A DNA stretch of 64,000 bases, taken from positions 1,751,042-1,815,041 of the forward strand of contig OX638375.1 in NCBI GenBank assembly GCA_951813575.1, written 5' to 3'. The translations under genes were made by a program, and so were the position numbers. Below the pieces are notes generated by a model. The model did no database searches. It was given only the letters and a program-made list of their open reading frames with translations, and was not told the origin of the DNA. How positions within the stretch are numbered: position 1 is the stretch's first letter; each line of letters starts with the position of its first letter. This document shows positions 1 to 6,947 of the stretch, one piece after another. The DNA is from Candidatus Binatia bacterium. GTDB taxonomy: Bacteria > Desulfobacterota > Binatia > UBA9968 > JAJDTQ01.

Positions 1-349
1 CCTCCCAATCGTCGTCGAAACTCTCGATGGCCTCGTCCAGCGAGGCGTAGAACTCGAACGCCCTGTCCATGCCCACCACCCGGAAGATATCCTTCAGGTA
101 GGGGCTCATGCCCGAGAGCTTCAGGTCGCCGTTCATCTCGCGCAGCAGGTTCAGGCGGTCCAGCAACACCCCGATGCTCAGGTAGTTGATATGGTCCACC
201 GCCTTCAGATTCAGAACGACCTTGAGACGCTCCTTCTCGATCAGGCCTCCGATCATGTCCTTGATCCGCACCATTTCCCGGAGATCGATATCGCCGTTGA
301 CGTCGATCACCGCGATGTCCTGAATGGGCTTCCTGTCGAGTCCAAGCAT
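1..349 (-). CDS. STAS-domain protein (anti-sigma factor antagonist-like), C-terminus off the window
   Basis: At least 116 residues are visible, with the end beyond the left edge. The pattern is that of a single STAS domain: a central hydrophobic segment followed by IGVLLDRL, then NGDLKLSGMSP and a C-terminal helix. Such proteins normally bind anti-sigma or RsbW-like kinases and are switched by phosphorylation of a Ser/Thr in a D-S-S-G-like loop. Here the loop reads INYLSIG; aligned with SpoIIAA the phosphoserine position is Leu and the following Gly is Ser, so the classical switch seems altered. It starts ATG 35 bases after mraZ and is probably cotranscribed with it. An anti-sigma partner is not visible in the window. 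Confidence 0.8.
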   Translation of the reverse strand, partial: MLGLDRKPIQDIAVIDVNGDIDLREMVRIKDMIGGLIEKERLKVVLNLKAVDHINYLSIGVLLDRLNLLREMNGDLKLSGMSPYLKDIFRVVGMDRAFEFYASLDEAIESFDDDWE

Positions 350-384
350 GGACCGCTCCTTTCTTTCGGGGCCTTCCCCAGGGC

Positions 385-846
385 CTACAAGCCCAGGTCG
401 GTGAAGGAATCCGGATCTTCCATGAGTTGCTCTTCGGCCTCCGTGAACACCTTGTCCCAGGCGTCCCTGTCCCAGATGCGAAACTTCTCGGCGGCCGCCA
501 CCAGCATGACGTCGCGCTTGAGGTCCGCGTACTTGCGCAGGGTGGGCGGGATGAGGATGCGGCCGTGGGTGTCCGCCGCGCACTCCGTCGCCCCGCCAAG
601 ATAGTAGGTCTGAAACCGCACCATCCGGGCGTCGAACTTGGGCTTGCCGCGGACCGCCTCCTCCAGGGCCAGCCACTCGTCCAGCGGATAGACATCGAGG
701 CACCGCTTGGAGCTGACGACGAAGTTTGTGATAATGAGCCGATCGTCGCCTTTGCCCAGGAGGACTTCGCGATACTTGGCCGGAATGCTCAAGCGCCCCT
801 TGGTATCGATCGTATGCTCGTATCTGCCGCGAAACATGCCTGACAC
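385..846 (-). CDS. mraZ: Transcriptional regulator MraZ
   Basis: The protein has 153 residues, the usual MraZ length, and begins MSGMFRGRYEHTIDTKGRLS, the typical start of this family; two SpoVT/AbrB-like swapped-hairpin repeats follow (DTKGRLSIP near residue 15 and DTHGRILIP near residue 92). MraZ is a DNA-binding protein that represses the division and cell-wall (dcw) operon it heads, including its own gene. The promoter upstream carries MraZ-type boxes, which supports autoregulation. Unusually, the next gene is a STAS protein rather than rsmH; the rest of a dcw cluster, if present, would lie beyond the left edge. Confidence 0.96.
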   Translation of the reverse strand: MSGMFRGRYEHTIDTKGRLSIPAKYREVLLGKGDDRLIITNFVVSSKRCLDVYPLDEWLALEEAVRGKPKFDARMVRFQTYYLGGATECAADTHGRILIPPTLRKYADLKRDVMLVAAAEKFRIWDRDAWDKVFTEAEEQLMEDPDSFTDLGL

Positions 847-850
847 CGTA

Positions 851-914
851 TGGGATTTTATCCCACTTTATCCCACCTGACGGGAATATAGCCAGACCAT
901 CTCGCCCCTGTCAA
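851..914 (-). promoter_or_regulatory. mraZ promoter with MraZ boxes
   Basis: Read on the minus strand there is TTGACA (914-909), an 18-base spacer and TATATT (890-885), a good sigma-70 promoter. Just downstream come two direct TGGGA repeats with a 10-base period (875-871 and 865-861), followed by an inverted TCCCA (855-851). Direct TGGGN repeats separated by 5 bases are the known MraZ operator in E. coli. Their position over the start of transcription predicts autorepression. Confidence 0.75.
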
Positions 915-1100
915 CACAAAAACGTCATATTTTCCGGAGATCGAGAGCCGGGCCAATTTCCCGAAAAACAGCCGTTTTGCCCTACATCTGGGTGCATGCA
1001 GGGTCTGTCGCGGGCATGGACGACAAGATATGGGTTATGAGGAGTGTTCCGACCGGGCCCGGAACGCCGTGTGGTCCGGCCATTGGCCGAAGGGGGAGTG

Positions 1101-1485
1101 GGGGCCAGCGGATCGTTAAGCCGGATTCTGTAACGCCTCTCAAAAAGAGGCGGGACGGTCATTCATCTTGCCCCGTGGTTGCCCACGGGGTCCAGCGACC
1201 TTACCCGAGGGTTTTCGGGCGGACGACCCGACCCTCCTATTTGGTCTTGCTCCGGGTGGGGTTTACCATGCATCCGCCATCACTGACGGACCGGTGAGCT
1301 CTTACCTCGCCTTTTCAACCTTACCCGAGGGTCCGGTTCGACCCGGAGCCCGCCGGGCGGTGTGTTTTCTGTGGCACTTTCCCCCGATCGCTCGAGGCCG
1401 CCGTTAACGGCCACCCTGTCCTGTGGAGTCCGGACTTTCCTCCTCCGCGTTGCCGCGGAAGCGACCGTCTGATCCGCTGTCCCCG
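1101..1485 (-). ncRNA. rnpB: RNase P RNA (bacterial type A)
   Basis: On the minus strand the conserved GAGGAAAGTCCGGACTCC segment lies near the 5' end and ACAGAATCCGGCTTA near the 3' end, both hallmarks of the RNase P catalytic core. The ends pair as helix P1: CAGCGGATC near 1479 with GATCCGCTG near 1106, extended by GGGG/CCCC. The length of about 385 nt fits a type A RNA. It is the ribozyme that removes 5' leaders from tRNA precursors. It follows the zinc-ribbon gene by about 60 bases on the same strand and may share its transcript. End points are estimated from the P1 pairing. Confidence 0.95.
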
Positions 1486-1548
1486 AGACTCAGTTTCCCG
1501 GTTACCGGGCGAGGTTGCAACCCCTGGGAACCCGCTACGGGATTGCAG

Positions 1549-2283
1549 CTACGGCTGCCCCCCTTGTTCAGGGGCCGGCGGGTTGTAGAAGAGGATGCGC
1601 TGGCAGCTCGGACAGAGATTGACGCGCTCGTTGCGAAGCACGTCGTTCCATAGCTGCGGCGGGATATTCATGTAACAGGCCTGGCATATGGCCGACGACA
1701 CGGCGACCACCGCGGTGCCGCCGCGCCGGTCGAAGAGCATCTCGTACTTTCCCATGAGATCGTCGTTGAGACGCGACGCCGTCGCTTCGCGCGCGTCGCG
1801 CGTCTGCGCGATCTTGTCCTCCATGGCGGCGACCTCCGCCTCCAGGGACTCCCTCTTGCCGTTCCAGTCATCCCGGAGGCCGGTGAGCTCTTCCTCTTTC
1901 TGCTTCAGGATCTCCTCCTGCCCCTCCAGGTCGGTCATGACCTCGATCAGCTCCTCCTCGACGATGGAGTTGGACTCCTTGATCGCCCCGATCTCGCGCT
2001 GCAGCGCCTGCAACTCCTTGATATTCTTGATCTGGTTCATGCGCATGCGCTTCTCGGTGGCCTTTCGGCTGGCATCGTGGATGGTCTGTTCCTTGCCCTT
2101 CCGAACTCCGTCCTTCTCCTCCCACGCATCCCTCAACGTCTTCACCTCCGCCGCCAGACGGGCAATTTCGCCCTCGCGCCGTTCGATTTCCTTGACCCGT
2201 TCCGTTTGCGCGTCCTTGTGCTTCTTCACCTCCAGATCGATTCCTTGAAGCACAGCCAATGTTTCCAACTGCTCGCGCAACAC
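1549..2283 (-). CDS. Coiled-coil protein with C-terminal C4 zinc ribbon (zf-RING_7 type)
   Basis: The 244-residue protein has a long charged coiled-coil from about residue 5 to 180 (many Glu/Lys/Arg heptads) and a C-terminal zinc ribbon with CQAC and CPSC pairs about 25 residues apart, ending in a short Pro/Gln tail. This is the conserved bacterial 'C4-type zinc ribbon domain protein' family, often found beside rnpB as here; its function is not established. The start is GTG with GGAGG five to eight bases upstream. It has its own promoter and a leader containing a terminator-like hairpin, so expression of this gene and rnpB may be attenuated. Confidence 0.85.
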   Translation of the reverse strand: MLREQLETLAVLQGIDLEVKKHKDAQTERVKEIERREGEIARLAAEVKTLRDAWEEKDGVRKGKEQTIHDASRKATEKRMRMNQIKNIKELQALQREIGAIKESNSIVEEELIEVMTDLEGQEEILKQKEEELTGLRDDWNGKRESLEAEVAAMEDKIAQTRDAREATASRLNDDLMGKYEMLFDRRGGTAVVAVSSAICQACYMNIPPQLWNDVLRNERVNLCPSCQRILFYNPPAPEQGGQP

Positions 2284-2310
2284 AGCTACCCTCCGGTCGT
2301 GGGACGCCTG

Positions 2311-2346
2311 AAAAAAAGAACCGCACCTCAGCGGGTGCAGTTCTTT
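2311..2346 (-). terminator. Terminator-like hairpin in the leader of the zinc-ribbon gene
   Basis: On the minus strand AAAGAACTGCACC and GGTGCGGTTCTTT form a long stem, followed by a run of seven T residues. It lies between the promoter near 2408-2437 and the zinc-ribbon ribosome-binding site, so it could end a small RNA of about 90 nt or attenuate the zinc-ribbon/rnpB transcript. It is a canonical intrinsic terminator in shape. Confidence 0.75.
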
Positions 2347-2407
2347 CCATACGGATCCGGGCTGTCTTGTCGTGTTCGATCGGCCTTTTGTCTCATGCTT
2401 TGAACGT

Positions 2408-2437
2408 ATCCTATCGAATATTCCATGTATTTGTCAA
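2408..2437 (-). promoter_or_regulatory. Promoter for zinc-ribbon/rnpB unit or a small RNA
   Basis: The minus strand reads TTGACA (2437-2432), an 18-base spacer and TAGGAT (2413-2408), a plausible sigma-70 promoter. Transcription would start near 2400 and run about 117 bases before the zinc-ribbon GTG. Confidence 0.55.
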
Positions 2438-2468
2438 AGGCCGGCGGGGATCGGATTCCCCGCGGCCG
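2438..2468 (-). terminator. Terminator of the FAD-linked oxidase gene
   Basis: Immediately after the oxidase stop the minus strand has GGCCGCGGGGA and TCCCCGCCGGCC forming a very stable GC-rich hairpin, followed only by TTT. The short T run makes it a weaker intrinsic terminator, but the position right after the stop codon is typical. It abuts the TTGACA of the next promoter. Confidence 0.5.
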
Positions 2469-3815
2469 TCATAGGCCCAGCTTGCCGGGGTTCATGATGC
2501 CGTTGGGGTCCAGACAGCGTTTCACCGAACGCATGAGCTCCAGGCTGTCGCCGTGCTCGCCCGCCATGAGCGGCGCGAGCTTGACCCCCACCCCGTGGCA
2601 GTACTCCACCGATCCGCCGAACCCGTGAACGTTTCGAAGGAGTGCCAGGATCGCATCGCCGAGCTCGGCCCGGGCCGGCTCGCCGCCCTCCTTGGACAGG
2701 CGCAAGGAGAAGAGCTCGGGGCCGGTCCAGAGCCCGCTTTCCCGGAAACGCACTCCGCGCGCGGCGGCCAGGGCGATGGCCTCCCGCCGGAAGGCGAGCA
2801 CCCTGGATGCGGGCAGGGCCACGTGCACCCAATCCTGATGCACTCCGGCCGCGCTCCGGCGCCGCCGCTCGCTTCGGTCGGCGGCGAACCGCCGGGCGGC
2901 GGCGTGGCGTTCCTCCCAAAACCGCCGAGCCTTCTCGTCGTCCAGTCGCTCGCCCCCGCGCTCCAGGCACGCGGCCAGCGCCACACCTTCCTCCGCGGCC
3001 ACGAGCTCCGCTTTCCCCTCGAACCCGAGGTAGAGGATCGACGGTCCCTCCGGATCCTCCGTCTCGTCGCCGTAATCCAGCAGGATCGGCCTCAGGCCGG
3101 CGGCAAAGAACTCCCGGACGGCCTCGAAACCCCGTGTGAAGGACTCGAAACGGAAGGCATGGAGCGACCTCGCCTCGGGAACAGGAAACACCCGCAAGGT
3201 CACTTCCGTAAGGATCCCGAAGCAGCCCTCGCCGCCGATGAACAGGTGGTTGAGATCGATTCCGGTGGAACTCTTGGCGACGGGGCGGGTACGGCAGAGC
3301 TCTCCCTGGGGCAGCACCGCCTCCACCCCCAGCACCTGGCTCCCCATGGAGCCGTACTTGCCGCCGCGATAACCGAGGCTGTTGGTGGAAACCGCCCCGC
3401 CCACCGTGGCCACCGGCAACGTCCAGGGGTCGTGGCCCAGCATGAGGCCGGACTCCCGGAGCCGGAATTCGAGGTCCTCCAGCACCACCCCGGCCTGGAC
3501 CCGGGCCGTGAATGCGATTGCGTCGACCTCCAGCACGGCGTTCAGCCGTCTCAGGTCCACGACGATGCCCGGGGTCAGCGACGCCGCCGCCCCCATGAGC
3601 CCCGACCCTCCGCCGTAGGGCACCAGCGGCAAGCGGGCCTCGTTGGCCACGCCCACGACCGTCTGCACCTCGGCCGCGGAGGCCGGGGTGCAGACGCACA
3701 GGGGATGAACGGGGACGATGGGATGACCGGGATGAATGCGGCTCGGGCTCAGCGCATCCCAGGAATACAGGTCCGTCTCATCCGCGTCCGTAAGGACCGA
3801 GGCGGCACCCAGCAA
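2469..3815 (-). CDS. FAD-linked oxidase of the GlcD/vanillyl-alcohol oxidase type
   Basis: About 448 residues. The N-terminal PCMH-type FAD-binding domain shows VPYGGGSGLMG near residue 65 and TVGGAVSTNSLGYRGGKYGS near 135, then GGEGCFGILTEVTLRVFP near 195; the C-terminus ends DPNGIMNPGKLGL, the classic end of the FAD-oxidase C domain. The family oxidises 2-hydroxy acids such as glycolate or D-lactate, or forms alkyl-glycerone-phosphate; the substrate here is unknown. The only ordinary start near the N-terminus is TTG at 3815. The frame stays open for about 20 more codons upstream without ATG or GTG, and a GGAG motif lies in that stretch, so the true start is uncertain. No iron-sulfur partner (GlcF) is adjacent. 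Confidence 0.85.
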   Translation of the reverse strand: MLGAASVLTDADETDLYSWDALSPSRIHPGHPIVPVHPLCVCTPASAAEVQTVVGVANEARLPLVPYGGGSGLMGAAASLTPGIVVDLRRLNAVLEVDAIAFTARVQAGVVLEDLEFRLRESGLMLGHDPWTLPVATVGGAVSTNSLGYRGGKYGSMGSQVLGVEAVLPQGELCRTRPVAKSSTGIDLNHLFIGGEGCFGILTEVTLRVFPVPEARSLHAFRFESFTRGFEAVREFFAAGLRPILLDYGDETEDPEGPSILYLGFEGKAELVAAEEGVALAACLERGGERLDDEKARRFWEERHAAARRFAADRSERRRRSAAGVHQDWVHVALPASRVLAFRREAIALAAARGVRFRESGLWTGPELFSLRLSKEGGEPARAELGDAILALLRNVHGFGGSVEYCHGVGVKLAPLMAGEHGDSLELMRSVKRCLDPNGIMNPGKLGL

Positions 3816-3891
3816 GCCGGCGAGCCGGCGGATCGTATCGGCGTGTTTTCCCGTAACTCCTCGAAAATACAGGGATCAGGACCGTGACCCG

Positions 3892-4662
3892 TCAGTGCAT
3901 GTTCTGACCCCCATCCACCACCAGGGTCTGGCCGGTCATGAAATCCGCCAGCGGCGAGGACATGAACAGCACGCCGCCGACGAGGTCCTGGGGCACCTGC
4001 ACCCGCTTCAGGGCGCGCGTGCCGATGTTGCTCTGGCGCATCTTGAGGATCTCCTCGGTGGGGTTCTCCTCGGACAGGGTCGACCCCGGGCACAGGATGT
4101 TGACCTGGATGTTGTCCTCGCCCACCTCCCGCGCCAGGGTGCGGCTGAATCCCATCACTCCGGCCTTGGAGGCGACGTAGTGGATGCGTCCGGGAGGGCC
4201 GTAGAGCGCGGTGCCGGAAGCGATGTTGATGATCTTGCCTGATTTCTGCTGGCGCATCTGCGGCAGCACCGCGCGGCAGCACAGGAACACTCCCTTGAGG
4301 TTCACCGACATGAGCTTGTCCCACTCCTCGATGCTGATCTCCTCGATGCGGCCGCGGCTCATGGGAATGGTGGCGAAGATCGACGCGTTGTTGATGAGCA
4401 CATCCACCCGGCCGAAACGCTCGACGGTCTTGGCCACCATCTGTTTGGTGGACTCATCGTCGGACACGTCCACGGTCACCGCCATGGAGCCGGCCTCGCT
4501 CAGCTTCCCGAGGTCCGCCGCCACCTTCTCCGCCGCGTCGCCGTCGATGTCCGCCACCACCACCCTGGAACCGGACTTGGTAAACCCCTCGGCGTAGGCC
4601 TTGCCGATGCCGTGGCCGCCGCCCGTGATGATCACCACCTTGCCCTGCAACCCTTCGATCAT
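3892..4662 (-). CDS. Short-chain dehydrogenase/reductase
   Basis: A 256-residue classical SDR. It has the Rossmann glycine motif TGGGHGIG (13-20), acidic residue D38 after the second strand (favouring NAD), NNAS (91-94), structural N121 and the catalytic set S149, Y162, K166. The C-terminus VVDGGQNMH is typical. Such enzymes oxidise or reduce a secondary alcohol/ketone in the cytoplasm; the substrate cannot be read. It starts ATG with GAGGAG upstream. It is divergent from hyuA and precedes the FAD-linked oxidase on the same strand with 76 bases between, so the two may act on one substrate. Confidence 0.88.
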   Translation of the reverse strand: MIEGLQGKVVIITGGGHGIGKAYAEGFTKSGSRVVVADIDGDAAEKVAADLGKLSEAGSMAVTVDVSDDESTKQMVAKTVERFGRVDVLINNASIFATIPMSRGRIEEISIEEWDKLMSVNLKGVFLCCRAVLPQMRQQKSGKIINIASGTALYGPPGRIHYVASKAGVMGFSRTLAREVGEDNIQVNILCPGSTLSEENPTEEILKMRQSNIGTRALKRVQVPQDLVGGVLFMSSPLADFMTGQTLVVDGGQNMH

Positions 4663-4827
4663 GAGTGCTCCTCTCAGGCCCAGCCGGTGGCCCGCAACAG
4701 GCGGGGGGCCGGCGCGGCCGCGAAACGATTATGGCACTGCTCTATCGGGAAACCGAGGCCAGTGTCAAGCGGCCCGCACGGCGCGAAAACCCGCCCCCGG
4801 AACAGCCGCTCCGGGCCTTCCCCGGCC

Positions 4828-4851
4828 CGATTTGTACCCCCTGACAAATCG
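4828..4851. promoter_or_regulatory. Inverted repeat, possible operator between SDR and hyuA
   Basis: CGATTTGT and ACAAATCG form a perfect 8-base inverted repeat around an 8-base centre, 17 bases before the hyuA start in the SDR/hyuA divergent region. Its size and TTGT/ACAA arms resemble GntR-type operators. No regulator gene is adjacent, so this is only a candidate. Confidence 0.4.
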
Positions 4852-4867
4852 TGTTAACGCAACTCCG

Positions 4868-6937
4868 ATGGCGCGATATCGAGTAGCGGTGGACACCGGA
4901 GGCACCTTTTCCGACTTCGTTTTCTTCAACGAGGACAGCGGCGAGATCGGCATCACCAAGGTGCCCTCCACCCCCAGGGAGCCGTTCCAGGCGGTGCTCA
5001 ACGGGGTGCAGGAATTGCTCGACCAGGGCGTGCCGGCCGGGGACGTCAGCTTCTTCTCCCACGGCACCACCGTGGGCACCAACGCCCTTTTGGAGGAGAA
5101 GGGAGCGGTCACCGGCCTGCTGGTGACCGAGGGTTTCCGCGGCATCTACGAGGTCATGGAGCAGAGCCGGGGCTACGGGCCGGTCACCTACGACCTCTTC
5201 TTCGAGAAACCCCGGCTGCTGGCCACCCCGTACACCACCGAAGAGGTCCGGGAGCGGGTGGATTTCCAGGGCAACGCGCTGACGCCGGTGGACCCGGAGC
5301 AGGCGGCGGAAGCCGTCCGGCGCCTCAAGGCCAAGGGCGTCGAGTCCGTGGCCGTGTGCTTCCTGTTCTCCTTCCTGAACCTCGAACACGAGCTGGCGGT
5401 GAAGAAGATCATGGCCGAGGAGTTCCCGGACGCGAGCCTGTCGCTCTCCTGCGAGGTGCTGCCGCAGATCCGGGAGTTCTACCGGATGAGCACCACGGTC
5501 ATCAACGCCTACATCGCGCCGGTGATGAGCCGCTACCTGAACGCGCTGGAGACGCACCTGCGGGAGCTGGGGGTCGCCACCCCGCAGCTCTATATCATGC
5601 AGTCCAACGGCGGCGTGTCGACCTTCAGGACCTCGGCCCGCATTCCCGTGGCCACGGTGCTCTCCGGGCCCGCGGGCGGCGTGATCTCGTCCCTGGGGGC
5701 CAGCGGCAAGGTGGGCATCGACAACATCATCACCTTCGACATGGGCGGAACCAGTTGCGACGTGGCGCTGATCCACCAGGGCCGCCCGGTGGTCACCACC
5801 CAAGGGCGCATCAGCCAGCGGCCCATCAGCCTGCCCATGCTGGACATCCACACGGTGAGCGCCGGCGGCGGCACCATCGCCCGCATCGACTCGGTGGGGG
5901 CGCTCCAGGTGGGACCCGACAGCGCCGGCGCCGATCCCGGCCCGATCTGCTACGACCGGGGCGGCGAGAACGCCACCGTCACCGACGCCAACGTCATCCT
6001 GGGGGTGCTGGACCCCGACCACTTCCTCGGCGGGCGACTCACCCTCGACAAGGCCAAGGCGGAATCGCTGGTGGAGGAGAAAATAGCCAAACCGCTGGGG
6101 CTGAGCCTCCACGAGGCCGCAGACGGCGTGCTCCGGATCATCAACGTCAAGATGGAAGAGGCCATCAAGGCGGTTTCGTCCCAGCGCGGCTACGACATCC
6201 GGGAGTTCACCCTGGTGGCCTTCGGCGGCGCCGGACCCATGCACGCCGGCCGGCTGGCGCTGGACCTGGGCATCCCGACGCTGCTGGTGCCGCTCACGCC
6301 CGGCGTCCATTCCGCCTTGGGGCTGCTCATGTCGGACGTGAAGCACGACCACGTGCGCTCCAAGCTGGCGCCCATGCAGGAGCTGGAACCGGACGACATC
6401 AACACCTTGTTCGACCAGCTCATGGGCCAGGCCCGCGAGGAGCTGTCCGGAGAGGGGTTTTCGGACGAGGAGATCGTGCTGACGCCCTACCTGGACCTTC
6501 GCTACGCCGGGCAGGGCTACGAGCTAACGGTGCCCTGCCCGACTCCCCCGCTCAAGCCCGAGGACATGGAACTGGCGCAGCAGCGCTTCCACGAGGCCCA
6601 CGAGCACGCCCACGGCCACAAGGCCGAGTCCGAACCGGTGGAGCTGGTGAGCGTGCGGCTGGTGTCCGAGGGGCGCGTGCCGAAGACCCGGCTGTCGCCG
6701 TTCCAGGCCACCGGGGCAAGCGTGGACGACGCCCGCACCGGCGAGCGCCGGCTCTTCTTCGGCCGGGACCTGGGCTTCCAGGACACGCCCATCTACGACC
6801 GCGACCGCCTGGAGCCGGGACACGAGCTGGCCGGCCCGGCGGTGGTGGAGCAGATGGACACCACCACCGTCATTCATCCGGAACAGCAGGCGCGGGTGGA
6901 CGACTACAAGAACCTGATCATCACGGCGAAAGGGTAA
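4868..6937 (+). CDS. hyuA: Hydantoinase/oxoprolinase subunit A (ATP-binding)
   Basis: 689 residues, the usual length of HyuA-type proteins. The N-terminus carries the actin/Hsp70-like phosphate loop VDTGGTFSD (8-16), followed by SHGTTVGTNALLE near residue 65, and a second nucleotide motif TFDMGGTSCDVALI near residue 290; FGGAGPMHA lies near 453. HyuA with HyuB hydrolyses five-membered cyclic amides such as hydantoins or 5-oxoproline using ATP, and relatives act in acetone/acetophenone carboxylation; the substrate is not predictable here. ATG was chosen because the family begins M-x-x-(Y/R)-R-V-A-V-D-T-G-G; no clear Shine-Dalgarno precedes it. It is followed after 10 bases by hyuB. Confidence 0.92.
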   Translation: MARYRVAVDTGGTFSDFVFFNEDSGEIGITKVPSTPREPFQAVLNGVQELLDQGVPAGDVSFFSHGTTVGTNALLEEKGAVTGLLVTEGFRGIYEVMEQSRGYGPVTYDLFFEKPRLLATPYTTEEVRERVDFQGNALTPVDPEQAAEAVRRLKAKGVESVAVCFLFSFLNLEHELAVKKIMAEEFPDASLSLSCEVLPQIREFYRMSTTVINAYIAPVMSRYLNALETHLRELGVATPQLYIMQSNGGVSTFRTSARIPVATVLSGPAGGVISSLGASGKVGIDNIITFDMGGTSCDVALIHQGRPVVTTQGRISQRPISLPMLDIHTVSAGGGTIARIDSVGALQVGPDSAGADPGPICYDRGGENATVTDANVILGVLDPDHFLGGRLTLDKAKAESLVEEKIAKPLGLSLHEAADGVLRIINVKMEEAIKAVSSQRGYDIREFTLVAFGGAGPMHAGRLALDLGIPTLLVPLTPGVHSALGLLMSDVKHDHVRSKLAPMQELEPDDINTLFDQLMGQAREELSGEGFSDEEIVLTPYLDLRYAGQGYELTVPCPTPPLKPEDMELAQQRFHEAHEHAHGHKAESEPVELVSVRLVSEGRVPKTRLSPFQATGASVDDARTGERRLFFGRDLGFQDTPIYDRDRLEPGHELAGPAVVEQMDTTTVIHPEQQARVDDYKNLIITAKG

Positions 6938-6947
6938 CGGGGAAACC

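Noticed and set aside
1000-1100. A tRNA or other small RNA gene in the gap before rnpB
   Set aside because: No cloverleaf or T-loop signature (GGTTCGAATCC-like) is seen; the short GC-rich pairs do not form one.
911-1162. Short minus-strand frame upstream of mraZ
   Set aside because: It overlaps the mraZ promoter and the end of rnpB and has no family features.
4742-6352. Long minus-strand frame opposite hyuA
   Set aside because: Typical high-GC shadow frame (His/Val/Gly-rich) with no recognisable domain; hyuA on the plus strand is well supported.
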